A stretch of DNA of 64,000 nt from Muricea muricata. Taxonomy: Eukaryota > Cnidaria > Anthozoa > Malacalcyonacea > Plexauridae. Position 1 is the first letter of the stretch; every line of letters starts with the position of its first letter. Below are positions 1 through 12,700 of the stretch, piece by piece. Below the pieces are notes generated by a model, which saw only the letters and a program-made list of their open reading frames with translations, had not been told where the DNA came from and did no database searches. The position numbers and the translations under genes are program-made. The stretch covers positions 8,442,118 to 8,506,117 of the forward strand of contig OY979725.1 in the NCBI GenBank assembly GCA_963855995.1. The letters run 5' to 3'.

Positions 1-315
1 GTTTTTGCTTTTTCATTCAACATTTTATTTCGCTCATTTCAACAGTTAGAGCACCGCAAACATCATTTTCGTCTAGGTAAGATCAGAAATTTCGATTTAG
101 AAGGTGCTTTTAGTCTTGAGTTTAGCCCTCAAAACATCATTTTAAGCTCTAAAACGATACCGTTATTGATTTAAATAGCTTTTTTGCGCTCAAATCGCTT
201 CCAGAACGCTTAAAACGCGATTTTGATGATTCTGAGATCATTATTTTTTTCACTTGCAAAGAAAGTTTTAGGTTTTTTATTCCAGCACGTTATTTCGCTC
301 ATTTCGATAGTTAGA

Positions 316-579
316 GCACCGCAAACATGATTCCCGACTTGGTAAGATCAGAAATTTCGATTTAGAAGGTGTCTTTTAGTCTTGAGTTTAGTTCTCAAAA
401 CATCATTTTAAGCTCTAAAACGATGCCGTTATTGATTTAGGCAGCTTTTTTGCTATCAAATTTCTTCCAGAACGCTTAAAACGCGATTTTGATGATTCTG
501 AGATCATTTTTTTTCACTTGTAAAGAAAGTTTTAGGTTTTTCATTCCAGCATGTTGTTTCGATCATTTCGATAGTTAGG
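316..579 (+). repeat. Representative 264-bp monomer
   Basis: This interval is one full period from gcaccgcaaacatga to the next gcaccg. It shows the usual internal order: gacttggtaagatc, tagaaggtgtc, catcattttaagctc, gccgttattgatttag, a T-run, cttccagaacgcttaaaac, gattttgatgattctgag, a T-rich tract, cacttgtaaagaaag and cattccagcatgttg. The T-rich tracts (about 7-9 T) are the main source of length variation between monomers. It is given as a reference copy; the cut point is arbitrary. Confidence 0.95.
401..425. repeat. Imperfect dyad inside the monomer
   Basis: The arms catcatttta and taaaacgatg pair at 9 of 10 positions around a 5-base centre (agctc). The element is present in most monomers. 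In those with gttgcc instead of gatgcc the outer pairs are lost, so only part of the array keeps the full dyad. Satellite dyads can extrude as cruciforms, but no function is shown here. Confidence 0.6.
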
Positions 580-599
580 GCACCGCAAACATGATTCCC

Positions 600-1740
600 G
601 ACTTGGTAAGATCAGAAATTTCGATTTAGAAGGTGTCTTTTAGTCTTGAGTTTAGCCCTCAAAACATCATTTTAAGCTCTAATACGTTGCCGTTATTGAT
701 TTAGACAGCTTTTTTGCGCTCAAATCGCTTCCAGGACCCTTAAAACGCGATTTTGATGATTCTGAGATCATTTTTTTTCACTTGTAAAGAAAGTTTTAGG
801 TTTTTCATTCCAGCATGTTGTTTCGCTCATTTCGATAGTTAGGGCACCGCAAACATGATTCTCGACTTGGTAAGATCAAAAATTTCGATTTAGAAGGTGT
901 CTTTTAGTCTTGAGTTTACCCATCAAAACATCATTTTAAGCTCTAAAACGATGCCGTTATTGATTTAGACAGCTTTTTTGCTATCAAATTGCTTCCAGAA
1001 CGCTTAAAACGCGATTTTGATGATTCTGAGATAACTTTTTTTACTTGCAAAGAAAGTTTTAGGTTTTTCATTCCAGCATGTTGTTTCGCTCATTTCGATA
1101 GTTAGGGCACCGCAAACATGATTCCCGACTTGGTAAGATCAAAAATTCCGATTTAGAAGGTGTCTTTTAGTCTTGAGTTTAGCTCTAAAAACATCATTTT
1201 AAGCTCTAAAACGTTCCCGTTATTGATTTAGACAGCTTTTTTCCTATCAAATTGCTTCCAGAACGCTTAAAACGCGATTTTGATCATTCTGAGATAACTT
1301 TTTTTATTTGCAAAGAAAGTTTTAGGTTTTTCATTCCAGCATGTTTTTTTCGCTCATTTCGATAGTTAGAGGACCGCAAACATGATTTCCGACTTGTTAA
1401 GATCAGAAATTTTTATTTAGAAGGTGTCTTTTAGTCTTGAGTTTAGCCCTTAAAACATCATTTTAAGCTCTAAAACGTTGCCGTTATTTATTTAGACAAA
1501 TTTTAAGCGTTCAAATCGCTTCCAGAACGCTTAAAAAGCGATTTTGATGATTCTGACATCACTTTTTTTCACTTGCAAAGAATGTTTTAGCTTTTTCATT
1601 CAACATTTTATTTCGCTCATTTCGACAGTTAGAGCACCGCAAACATGATTTTCGTCTTGGTAAGATAAGAAATTCGATTTAGAAGGTGCTTTTAGTCTTG
1701 AGTTTAGCCCTCAAAAAACATCATTTTAAGCTCTAAAACG
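600..1740 (+). repeat. Dispersed satellite duplication (matches 8238-9378)
   Basis: About 1.14 kb matches 8238-9378 at a constant offset of 7638 bp. The shared diagnostic variants are ccaggaccctt (731 and 8369) and aaattccgat (1143 and 8781). One difference was seen, gatttaga against gatctaga. The match ends near 1740, where atgctgttattgatttaaac replaces atgccgttattgatttagac. Edges are approximate. Confidence 0.7.
1513..1544. repeat. Inverted repeat inside the monomer (strong variant)
   Basis: The arms aaatcgctt (1513-1521) and aagcgattt (1536-1544) are perfect reverse complements of 9 bp separated by 14 bp. Monomers with ttaaaaagcg carry this strong form. Monomers with ttaaaacgcg keep only a shorter core (aaatcg/cgattt). 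Two hairpin classes therefore exist across the array. Confidence 0.7.
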
Positions 1741-3409
1741 ATGCTGTTATTGATTTAAACAGTTTTTTGCGCTCAAATCGCTTCAAGAACGCTTAAAACG
1801 CGATTTTGATGATTCTGAGATCATTTTTTTTCACTTGCAAAGAAAGTTTTAGGTTTTTTATTCCAGCATGTTGTTTCGCTCATTTCGATAGTTAGGGCAC
1901 CGCAAAAATGATTCCCGACTTGGTAAGATCAAAAATTTCGATTTAGAAGGTGTCTTTTAGTCTTGAGTTTACCCTCAAAACATCAATTTAAGCTCTAAAA
2001 CGTTGCCGTTATTGATTTAGACAGCTTTTTTGCTATCAAATTGCTTCCAAAACGCTTAAAACGCGATTTTGATCATTCTTAGATAACTTTTTTTACTTGC
2101 AAAAAAAGTTTTAGGTTTTTCATTCCAGCATGTTTTTTTCGCTCATTTCGATGGTTAGAGGACAGCAAACATGATTTCCGACTTGGTAAGATCAGAAACT
2201 TTTATATAAAAGGTGTCTTTTAGTCTTGAGTTTAGCCCTCAAAACATCATTTTAAGCTCTAAAACGATGCCGTTATTGATTTAGACAACTTTTTTTCGCT
2301 CAAATCGCTTCCAGAACGCTTAAAACGCGATTTTTATTATTCTGAGATCACTTTTTTTCACTTGCAAAGAATGTTTTAGCTTTTTCATTCAACATTTTAT
2401 TTCACTCATTTCGACAGTTAGAGCACCGCAAACATGATTTTCGTCTTGGTAAGATCAGAAATTTCGATTTAGAAGGTGCTTTTAGTCTTGAGTTTAGCCC
2501 TCAAAACATAATTTTAAGCTCTAAAACGATGCTGTTATTGATTTAAACAGCTTTTTCGCTCAAATCGCTTCCAGAACCCCTAAAACGCTATTTTGATGAT
2601 TCTGAGATCATATTTTTTCACTTGCAAAGAAAGTTTTAGGTTTTTTATTCCAGCACGTTATTTCACTCATTTCGATAGTTAGAGGACCGCAAACATGATT
2701 CCCGACTTGGTAAGATCAGAAATTTCGATTTAGAAGGTGTCTTTTAGTCTTGAGTTTAGTCCGCAAAACATCATTTTAAGCTCTAAAACGTTGCCGTTAT
2801 CGGTTTAGACAGCTTTTTTGCGCTCAAATCGCTTCCAGAACGCTTAAAACGCGATTTTGATGATTCTGAGATCATTTTTTTCACTTGTAAAGAAAGTTTT
2901 AGGTTTTTTATTGCAGCACGTTATTTCGCTCATTTCGACAGTTAGAGCACCGCAAACATGATTCCCGACTTGGTAAGATCAGAAATTTCGATTTAGAAGG
3001 TGTCTTTTAGTCTTGAGTTTAGCCCTCAAAACATCATTTTAAGCTCTAAAACGATGCCGTTATTGATTTAGACAAATTTTAAGCGTTCAAATCGCTTCCA
3101 GAACGCTTAAAAAGCGATTTTGATGATTCTGACATCACTTTTTTTCTCTTGCAAAGAATGTTTTAGCTTTTTCATTCAACATTTTATTTCGCTCATTTCG
3201 ACAGTTAGAGCACCGCAAACATGATTTTCGTCTTCGTAAGATAAGAAATTCGATTTAGAAGGTGCTTTTAGTCTTGAGTTTAGCCCTCAAAAAACATCAT
3301 TTTAAGCTCTAAAACGATGCTGTTATTGATTTAAACAGTTTTTTGCGCTCAAATCGCTTCAAGAACGCTTAAAACGCGATTTTGATGATTCTGAGATCAT
3401 TTTTTTTCA

Positions 3410-6400
3410 CTTGCAAAGAAAGTTTTAGGTTCTTCACTCCAGCATGTTTTTTTCGCTCATTTCGATAGTTAGAGGACCGCAAACATGATTTCCGACTTGG
3501 TAAGATCAGAAATTTTTATTTAGAAGGTGTCTTTTGTCTTTAGTTTAGCCCTCAAAACATCGTTTTGAGCTCTAAAACGCTGCCGTTATTCATTTAGAAA
3601 ACTTCTTTGCGCTCAAATCGCTTCCAGAACGCTTAAAACGCGATTTTGATGATTCTGAGATCATTTTTTTCACTGTTAAAGAAAGTTTTAGGTTTTTAAT
3701 TCCAGCATGTTTTTTCGCTCATTTCGATAGTTAGAGCACTGCAAACATGATTTCCGACTTGGTAAGATGTGAAATTTTGATTTAGAAGGTGTCCTTTAGC
3801 CTTGAGTTTAGCCTTCAAAACATCATTTTAAGCTCTAAAACATTGCTGTTATTGATTTAGACAACTTCTTTGCGCACAAATCGCTTCCAGAACGCTTAAA
3901 AAGCGATTTTGATGATTCTGAGATCACTTTTTTTCACTTCCAAAGAATGTTTTAGCTTCTTCATTCAACATTTTATTTCGTTCAATTCGACAGTTAGAGC
4001 ACCGCAAACATGATTTTCGTCTTTCTAGGATCAGAAATTTCGATTTAGAAGGTGCTTTTAGTCTTGAGTTTAGCCCTCAAAAATTCATTTTAAGCTCTAA
4101 AACGATGCCGTTATTGATTTAGACAGCTTTTTTGCATTCAAATTTCTTCCAGAACGCTTAAAACGCGATTTTGATGATTCTGAGATCATTTTTTTTCACT
4201 TGCAAAGAAAGTTTTAGGTTTTTTATATCAGCACGTTATTTCGCTCATTTCGATAGTTAGAGCACCGCAAACATGATTCCCGACTTGCTAAGATCAGAAA
4301 TTTCGATTTAGAATGTGTCTTTTAGTCTTGAGTTTAGCCCTCAAAACATCATTTTGAGCTCTAATACGTTGCCGTTATTGATTTAGACAGCTTTTTGGCG
4401 CTCAAATCGCTTCCAGAACGCTTAAAAAGCGATTTTGATGATTCTGAGATCATTTTTTTTCACTTGTAAAGAAAGTTTTAGGTTTTTCATTCCAGCATGT
4501 TGTTTCGCTCGTTTCGAAAGTTAGAGCAACGCAAACATAATTTCCGACTTGGTAAGATGTGAAATTTCGATTTAGAAGGTGTCTTTTAGTCTTGAGTTTA
4601 CCCATCAAAACATCATTTTAAGCTCTAAAACGATGCCGTTATTGATTTAGACCGCTTTTTTGCGCTCAAATCGCTTCCAGAACGCTTAGAACGCGATTTT
4701 GATGATTCTGAGATCATTATTTTTTTCACTTGCAAAGAAAGTTTTAGGTTTTTCATTCCAGCATGCTGTTTCGCTCATTTCGATAGTGCACCGCAAACAT
4801 GATTTCCGACTTGGTAAGATGTGAAATTTCGATTTAGAAGGTGTCCTTTAGCCTTCAGTTTAGCCTTCAAAACATCATTTTAAGCTCTAAAACGATGCCG
4901 TTATTGATTTAGACAGCTTTTTTGCTATTAAATTGCTTCCAGAACGCTTAAAACGCAATTTTGATGATGCTGAGATAACTTTTTTTACTTGCAAAGAAAG
5001 TTTTAGGTTTTTCATTCCAGCATGTTTTTTTCGCTCATTTCGATAGTTAGAGGACCGCAAACATGATTTCCGACTTGGTAAGATCAGAAATTTTTATTTA
5101 GAAGGTGTCTTTTAGCCTTTAGTTTAACCCTCAAAACATCGTTTTGAGCTCTAAAACGTTGCCGTTATTCATTTAGAAAACTTCTTTGCGCTCAAATCGC
5201 TTCCAGAACGCTTAAAACGCGATTTTGATGATTCTGAGATCATTTTTTTCACTGTTAAAGAAAGTTTTAGGTTTTTAATTCCAGCATGTTTTTTCGCTCA
5301 TTTCGATAGTTAGAGCACCGCAAACATGATTTCCGACTTGGTAAGATGTGAAATTTCGATTTAGAAGGTGTCCTTTAGCCTTGAGTTTAGCCTTCAAAAC
5401 ATCATTTTAAGCTCTAAAACATTGCTGTTATTGATTTAGACAACTTCTTTGCGCTCAAATCGCTTCCAGAACGCTTAAAAAGCGATTTTGATGATTCTGA
5501 GATCACTTTTTTTCACTTCCAAAGAATGTTTTAGCTTCTTCATTCAACATTTTATTTCGCTCAATTCGACAGTTAGAGCACCGCAAACATGATTTTCGTC
5601 TTTCTAGGATCAGAAATTTCGATTTAGAAGGTGCTTTTAGTCTTGAGTTTAGCCCTCAAAAATTCATTTTAAGCTCTAAAACGATGCCGTTATTGATTTA
5701 GACAGCTTTTTTGAATTCAAATTGCTTCCAGAACGCTTAAAACGCGATTTTGATGATTCTGAGATCATTTTTTTTCACTTGCAAAGAAAGTTTTAGGTTT
5801 TTTATATCAGCACGTTATTTCGCTCATTTCGATAGTTAGAGCACCGCAAACATGATTCCCGACTTGCTAAGATCAGAAATTTCGATTTAGAATGTGTCTT
5901 TTAGTCTTGAGTTTAGCCCTCAAAACATCATTTTAAGCTCTAATACGTTGCCGTTATTGATTTAGACAGCTTTTTGGCGCTCAAATCGCTTCCAGAACGC
6001 TTAAAAAGCGATTTTGATGATTCTGAGATCATTTTTTTTCACTTGTAAAGAAAGTTTTAGGTTTTTCATTCCAGCATGTTGTTTCGCTCATTTCGAAAGT
6101 TAGAGCAACGCAAACATAATTTCCGACTTGGTAAGATGTGAAATTTCGATTTAGAAGGTGTCTTTTAGTCTTGAGTTTACCCATCAAAACATCATTTTAA
6201 GCTCTAAAACGATGCCGTTATTGATTTAGACCGCTTTTTTGCGCTCAAATCGCTTCCAGAACGCTTAAAACGCGATTTTGATGATTCTGAGATCATTATT
6301 TTTTTCACTTGCAAAGAAAGTTTTAGGTTTTTCATTCCAGCATGCTGTTTCGCTCATTTCGATAGTGCACCGCAAACATGATTTCCGACTTGGTAAGATG

Positions 6401-8478
6401 TGAAATTTCGATTTAGAAGGTGTCCTTTAGCCTTCAGTTTAGCCTTCAAAACATCATTTTAAGCTCTAAAACGATGCCGTTATTGATTTAGACAGCTTTT
6501 TTGCTATCAAATTGCTTCCAGAACGCTTAAAACGCAATTTTGATGATGCTGAGATAACTTTTTTTACTTGCAAAGAAAGTTTTAGGTTTTTCATTCCAGC
6601 ATGTTTTTTTCGCTCATTTCGATAGTTAGAGGACCGCAAACATGATTTCCGACTTGGTAAGATCAGAAATTTTTATTTAGAAGGTGTCTTTTAGTCTTTA
6701 GTTTAGCCCTCAAAACATCGTTTTGAGCTCTAAAACGTTGCCGTTATTCATTTAGAAAACTTCTTTGCGCTCAAATCGCTTCCAGAACGCTTAAAACGCG
6801 ATTTTGATGATTCTGAGATCATTTTTTTCACTGTTAAAGAAAGTTTTAGGTTTTTAATTCCAGCATGTTTTTTCGCTCATTTCGATAGTTAGAGCACCGC
6901 AAACATGATTTCCGACTTGGTAAGATGTGAAATTTCGATTTAGAAGGTGTCCTTTAGCCTTGAGTTTAGCCTTCAAAACATCATTTTAAGCTCTAAAACA
7001 TTGCTGTTATTGATTTAGACAACTTCTTTGCGCTCAAATCGCTTCCAGAACGCTTAAAAAGCGATTTTGATGATTCTGAGATCACTTTTTTTCACTTCCA
7101 AAGAATGTTTTAGCTTCTTCATTCAACATTTTATTTCGCTCAATTCGACAGTTAGAGCACCGCAAACATGATTTTCGTCTTTCTAGGATCAGAAATTTCG
7201 ATTTAGAAGGTGCTTTTAGTCTTGAGTTTAGCCCTCAAAAATTCATTTTAAGCTCTAAAACGATGCGGTTATTGATTTAGACAGCTTTTTTGCATTCAAA
7301 TTGCTTCCAGAACGCTTAAAACGCGATTTTGATGATTCTGAGATCATTTTTTTTCACTTGCAAAGAAAGTTTTAGGTTTTTTATATCAGCACGTTTTTTC
7401 GCTCATTTCGATAGTTAGAGCACCGCAAACATGATTCCCGACTTGCTAAGATCAGAAATTTCGATTTAGAATGTGTCTTTTAGTCTTGAGTTTAGCCCTC
7501 AAAACATCATTTTAAGCTCTAATACGTTGCCGTTATTGATTTAGACAGCTTTTTGGCGCTCAAATCGCTTCCAGAACGCTTAAAAAGCGATTTTGATGAT
7601 TCTGAGATCATTTTTTTTCACTTGTAAAGAAAGTTTTAGGTTTTTCATTCCAGCATGTTGTTTCGCTCATTTCGAAAGTTAGAGCAACGCAAACATAATT
7701 TCCGACTTGGTAAGATGTGAAATTTCGATTTAGATGGTGTCTTTTAGTTCTGAGTTTAGCCCTCAAAAAACAATTTTAAGCTCTAAAACGATGCCGTTAT
7801 TGATTTAGACAGCTTTTTTGCTATCAAATTGCTTCCAGAACGCTTAAAACGCGATTTTGATGATTCTGAGATAACTTTTTTTTACTTGCAAAGAAAGTTT
7901 TAGGTTTTTCATTCCAGCATGTTGTTTCGCTCATTTCGATAGTTAGGGCACCGCAAACATGATTCTCGACTTGGTAAGATCAAAAATTTCGATTTAGAAG
8001 GTGTCTTTTAGTCTTGAGTTAACCCATCAAAACATCATTTTAAGCTCTAAAACGATGCCGTTATAGATTTAGACAGCTTTTTTGCTATCAAATTGCTTCC
8101 AGAACGCTTAAAACGCGATTTTTATGATTCTGAGATAACTTTTTTTACTTGCAAAGAAAGTTTTAGGTTTTTCATTCCGATCCAGCATGTTTTTGTCGCT
8201 CATTTCGATAGTTAGAGGACGGCAAACATGATTCCCGACTTGGCAAGATCAAAAAAATTTTATTTAGAAGGTGTCTTTTAGTCTTGAGTTTAGCCCTCAA
8301 AACATCATTTTAAGCTCTAATACGTTGCCGTTATTGATTTAGACAGCTTTTTTGCGCTCAAATCGCTTCCAGGACCCTTAAAACGCGATTTTGATGATTC
8401 TGAGATCATTTTTTTTCACTTGTAAAGAAAGTTTTAGGTTTTTCATTCCAGCATGTTGTTTCGCTCATTTCGATAGTT
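3410..8478 (+). repeat. 5-kb satellite block duplicated at 39.5-44.6 kb
   Basis: This block and 39530-44597 align at an offset of 36,120 bp, falling to 36,119 at the end because of a 1-base deletion. Shared rare variants occur in the same order: ggttcttcactcc (3429, 39549), ctttctagga (4021, 40141; 5600, 41720; 7179, 43298) and ttccgatccagcatg near the right end. Only scattered single-base differences were seen. The match breaks near 8478 at gggcaccgc against gagcaacgc. Confidence 0.8.
3430..7735 (+). repeat. 6-mer HOR, period 1579 bp (~2.7 copies)
   Basis: The diagnostic variant ctttctagga occurs at 4021, 5600 and 7179, exactly 1579 bp apart, which is six monomers. Other unit markers repeat at the same interval: cactgttaaagaaag (about 3672, 5251, 6830) and acatcgttttgagctc (about 3557, 5136, 6716). 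The third copy is cut off near 7735, where the sequence changes to the tagttctgag type. Confidence 0.88.
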
Positions 8479-9799
8479 AGGGCACCGCAAACATGATTCT
8501 CGACTTGGTAAGATCAAAAATTTCGATTTAGAAGGTGTCTTTTAGTCTTGAGTTTACCCATCAAAACATCATTTTAAGCTCTAAAACGATGCCGTTATTG
8601 ATTTAGACAGCTTTTTTGCTATCAAATTGCTTCCAGAACGCTTAAAACGCGATTTTGATGATTCTGAGATAACTTTTTTTACTTGCAAAGAAAGTTTTAG
8701 GTTTTTCATTCCAGCATGTTGTTTCGCTCATTTCGATAGTTAGGGCACCGCAAACATGATTCCCGACTTGGTAAGATCAAAAATTCCGATCTAGAAGGTG
8801 TCTTTTAGTCTTGAGTTTAGCTCTAAAAACATCATTTTAAGCTCTAAAACGTTCCCGTTATTGATTTAGACAGCTTTTTTCCTATCAAATTGCTTCCAGA
8901 ACGCTTAAAACGCGATTTTGATCATTCTGAGATAACTTTTTTTATTTGCAAAGAAAGTTTTAGGTTTTTCATTCCAGCATGTTTTTTTCGCTCATTTCGA
9001 TAGTTAGAGGACCGCAAACATGATTTCCGACTTGTTAAGATCAGAAATTTTTATTTAGAAGGTGTCTTTTAGTCTTGAGTTTAGCCCTTAAAACATCATT
9101 TTAAGCTCTAAAACGTTGCCGTTATTTATTTAGACAAATTTTAAGCGTTCAAATCGCTTCCAGAACGCTTAAAAAGCGATTTTGATGATTCTGACATCAC
9201 TTTTTTTCACTTGCAAAGAATGTTTTAGCTTTTTCATTCAACATTTTATTTCGCTCATTTCGACAGTTAGAGCACCGCAAACATGATTTTCGTCTTGGTA
9301 AGATAAGAAATTCGATTTAGAAGGTGCTTTTAGTCTTGAGTTTAGCCCTCAAAAAACATCATTTTAAGCTCTAAAACGATGCCGTTATTGATTTAGACCG
9401 CTTTTTTGCGCTCAAATCGCTTCCAGAACGCTTAAAACGCGATTTTGATGATTCTGAGATCATTATTTTTTTCACTTGCAAAGAAAGTTTTAGGTTTTTC
9501 ATTCCAGCATGCTGTTTCGCTCATTTCGATAGTGCACCGCAAACATGATTTCCGACTTGGTAAGATGTGAAATTTCGATTTAGAAGGTGTCCTTTAGCCT
9601 TCAGTTTAGCCTTCAAAACATCATTTTAAGCTCTAAAACGATGCCGTTATTGATTTAGACAGCTTTTTTGCTATCAAATTGCTTCCAGAACGCTTAAAAC
9701 GCAATTTTGATGATCCTGAGATAACTTTTTTTACTTGCAAAGAAAGTTTTAGGTTTTTCATTCCACCATGTTTTTTTCGCTCATTTCGACTGTTAGAGC

Positions 9800-12700
9800 A
9801 CCGCGAACATGATTTTCGTCTTGGTAAGATCAGAAATTTTTATTTAGAAGGTGTCTTTTAGTCTTGAGTTTAGCCCTTAAAACATCATTTTAAGCTCTAA
9901 AACGTTGCCGTTATTTATTTAGACAAATTTTAAGCGTTCAAATCGCTTCCAGAACGCTTAAAAAGCGATTTTGATGATTCTGACATCACTTTTTTTCACT
10001 TGCAAAGAATGTTTTAGCTTTTTCATTCAACATTTTATTTCGCTCATTTCGACAGTTAGAGCACCGCAAACATGATTTTCGTCTTCGTAAGATAAGAAAT
10101 TCGATTTAGAAGGTGCTTTTAGTCTTGAGTTTAGCCCTCAAAAAACATCATTTTAAGCTCTAAAACGATGCTGTTATTGATTTAAACAGTTTTTTGCGCT
10201 CAAATCGCTTCAAGAACGCTTAAAACGCGATTTTGATGATTCTGAGATCATTTTTTTTCACTTAAAAAGAAAGTTTTAGGTTTTTTATTCCAGCATGTTG
10301 TTTCGCTCATTTCGATAGTTAGGGCACCGCAAAAATGATTCCCGACTTGGTAAGATCAAAAATTTCGATTTAGAAGGTGTCTTTTAGTCTTGAGTTTACC
10401 CTCAAAACATCATTTTAAGCTCTAAAACGTTGCCGTTATTGATTTAGACAGCTTTTTTGCTATCAAATTGCTTCCAAAACGCTTAAAACGCGATTTTGAT
10501 CATTCTTAGATAACTTTTTTTACTTGCAAAGAAAATTTTAGGTTTTTCATTCCAGCATGTTTTTTTCGCTCATTTCGATAGTTAGAGGACCGCAAACATG
10601 ATTTCCGACTTGGTAAGATCAGAAATTTTTATTTAGAAGGTGTCTTTTAGTCTTGAGTTTAGCCCTCAAATTATCATTTTAAGCTCTAAAACGATGCCGT
10701 TATTGATTTAGACAACTTTTTTTCGCTCAAATCGCTTCCAGAACGCTTAAAACGCGATTTTTATGATTCTGAGATCACCTTTTTTCACTTGCAAAGAATG
10801 TTTTAGCTTTTTCATTCAACATTTTATTTCACTCATTTCGACAGTTAGAGCACCGCAAACATGATTTTCGTCTTGGTAAGATCAGAAATTTCGATTTAGA
10901 AGGTGCTTTTAGTTTTTAGTTTAGCCCTCAAAACATCATTGTAAGCTCTAAAACGATGCTGTTATTGAATTAAACAGCTTTTTCGCTCAAATCGCTTCCA
11001 GAACCCCTAAAACACGATTTTGATGATTCTGAGATCATTTTTTTCACTTGTAAAGAAAAGTTTTAGGTTTTTTATTGCAGCACGTTATTTCGCTCATTTC
11101 GACAGTTAGAGCACCGCAAACATGATTCCCGACTTGGTAAGATCAGAAATTTCGATTTAGAAGGTGTCTTTTAGTCTTGAGTTTAGCCCTCAAAACATCA
11201 TTTTAAGCTCTAAAACGATGCCGTTATTGATTTAGACCGCTTTTTTGCGCTCAAATCGCTTCCAGAACGCTTAAAACGCGATTTTGATGATTCTGAGATC
11301 ATTATTTTTTTCACTTCCAAAGAAAGTTTTAGGTTTTTCATTCCAGCATGTTGTTTCGCTCATTTCGATAGTTAGGGCACCGCAAACATGATTCTCGACT
11401 TGGTAAGATCAAAAATTTCGATTTAGAAGGTGTCTTTTAGTCTTGAGTTTACCCATCAAAACATCATTTTAAGCTCTAAAACGATGCCGTTATTGATTTA
11501 GACAGCTTTTTTGCTATCAAATTGCTTCCAGAACGCTTAAAACGCGATTTTTATGATTCTGAGATAACTTTTTTTACTTGCAAAGAAAGTTTTAGGTTTT
11601 TCATTCCGATCCAGCATGTTTTTGTCGCTCATTTCGATAGTTAGAGGACGGCAAACATGATTCCCGACTTGGCAAGATCAAAAAAATTTTATTTAGAAGG
11701 TGTCTTTTAGTCTTGAGTTTAGCCCTCAAAACATCATTTTAAGCTCTAATACTTTGCCGTTATTGATTTAGACAGCTTTTTTGCGCTCAAATCGCTTCCA
11801 GGACGCTTAAAACGCGATTTTGATGATTCTGAGATCATTTTTTTTTCACTTGTAAAGAAAGTTTTAGGTTTTTCATTCCAGCATGTTGTTTCGCTCATTT
11901 CGATAGTTAGAGCAACGCAAACATAATTTCCGACTTGGTAAGATGTGAAATTTCGATTTAGAAAGTGTCTTTTAGTCTTGAGTTTAGCCCTCAAAAAACC
12001 ATTTTAAGCTCTAAAACGTTGCCGTTATTGATTTAGACAGCTTTTTTGCTATCAAATTGCTTCCAGAACGCTTAAAACGCGATTTTGATGATTCTGACAT
12101 AACTTTTTTTACTTCCAAAGAAAGTTTTAGGTTTTTCATTCCAGCATGTTGTTTCGCTCATTTCGATAGTTAGGGCACCGCAAACATGATTCCCGACTTG
12201 GTAAGATCAAAAATTCCGATTTAGAAGGTGTCTTTTAGTCTTGAGTTTAGCCCTAAAAACATCATTTTAAGCTCTAAAACGTTCCCGTTATTGATTTAGA
12301 CAGCTTTTTTCCTATCAAATTGCTTCCAGAACGCTTAAAACGCGATTTTGATCATTGTGAGATAACTTTTTTTATTTGCAAAGAAAGTTTTAGGTTTTTC
12401 ATTCCAGCATGTTTTTTTCGCTCATTTCGATAGTTAGAGGACCGCAAACATGATTTCCGACTTGTTAAGATCAGAAATTTTTATTTAGAAGGTGTCTTTT
12501 AGTCTTGAGTTTAGCCCTTAAAACATCATTTTAAGCTCTAAAACGTTGCCGTTATTTATTTAGACAAATTTTAAGCGTTCAAATCGCTTCCAGAACGCTT
12601 AAAAAGCGATTTTGATGATTCTGACATCACTTTTTTTCACTTGCAAAGAATGTTTTAGCTTTTTCATTCAACATTTTATTTCGCTCATTTCGACAGTTAG

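Noticed and set aside
300-345. CENP-B box in the monomer (ttcgatagttagagcaccgc region)
   Set aside because: The required CGGG core with the right spacing after TTCG is absent.
9679-9861. Recurrent 60-codon plus-strand open frame (also 18376 and 31564)
   Set aside because: It is the same satellite module in three places; the open frame depends on a few substitutions in one monomer variant and has no coding signs.
11746-11994. Recurrent 82-codon minus-strand open frame (also near 14388, 20443, 23085, 25727)
   Set aside because: It lies wholly in satellite and recurs only at the HOR period. The frame is broken in most other monomers and has no family motif, so it is a by-product of repetition.
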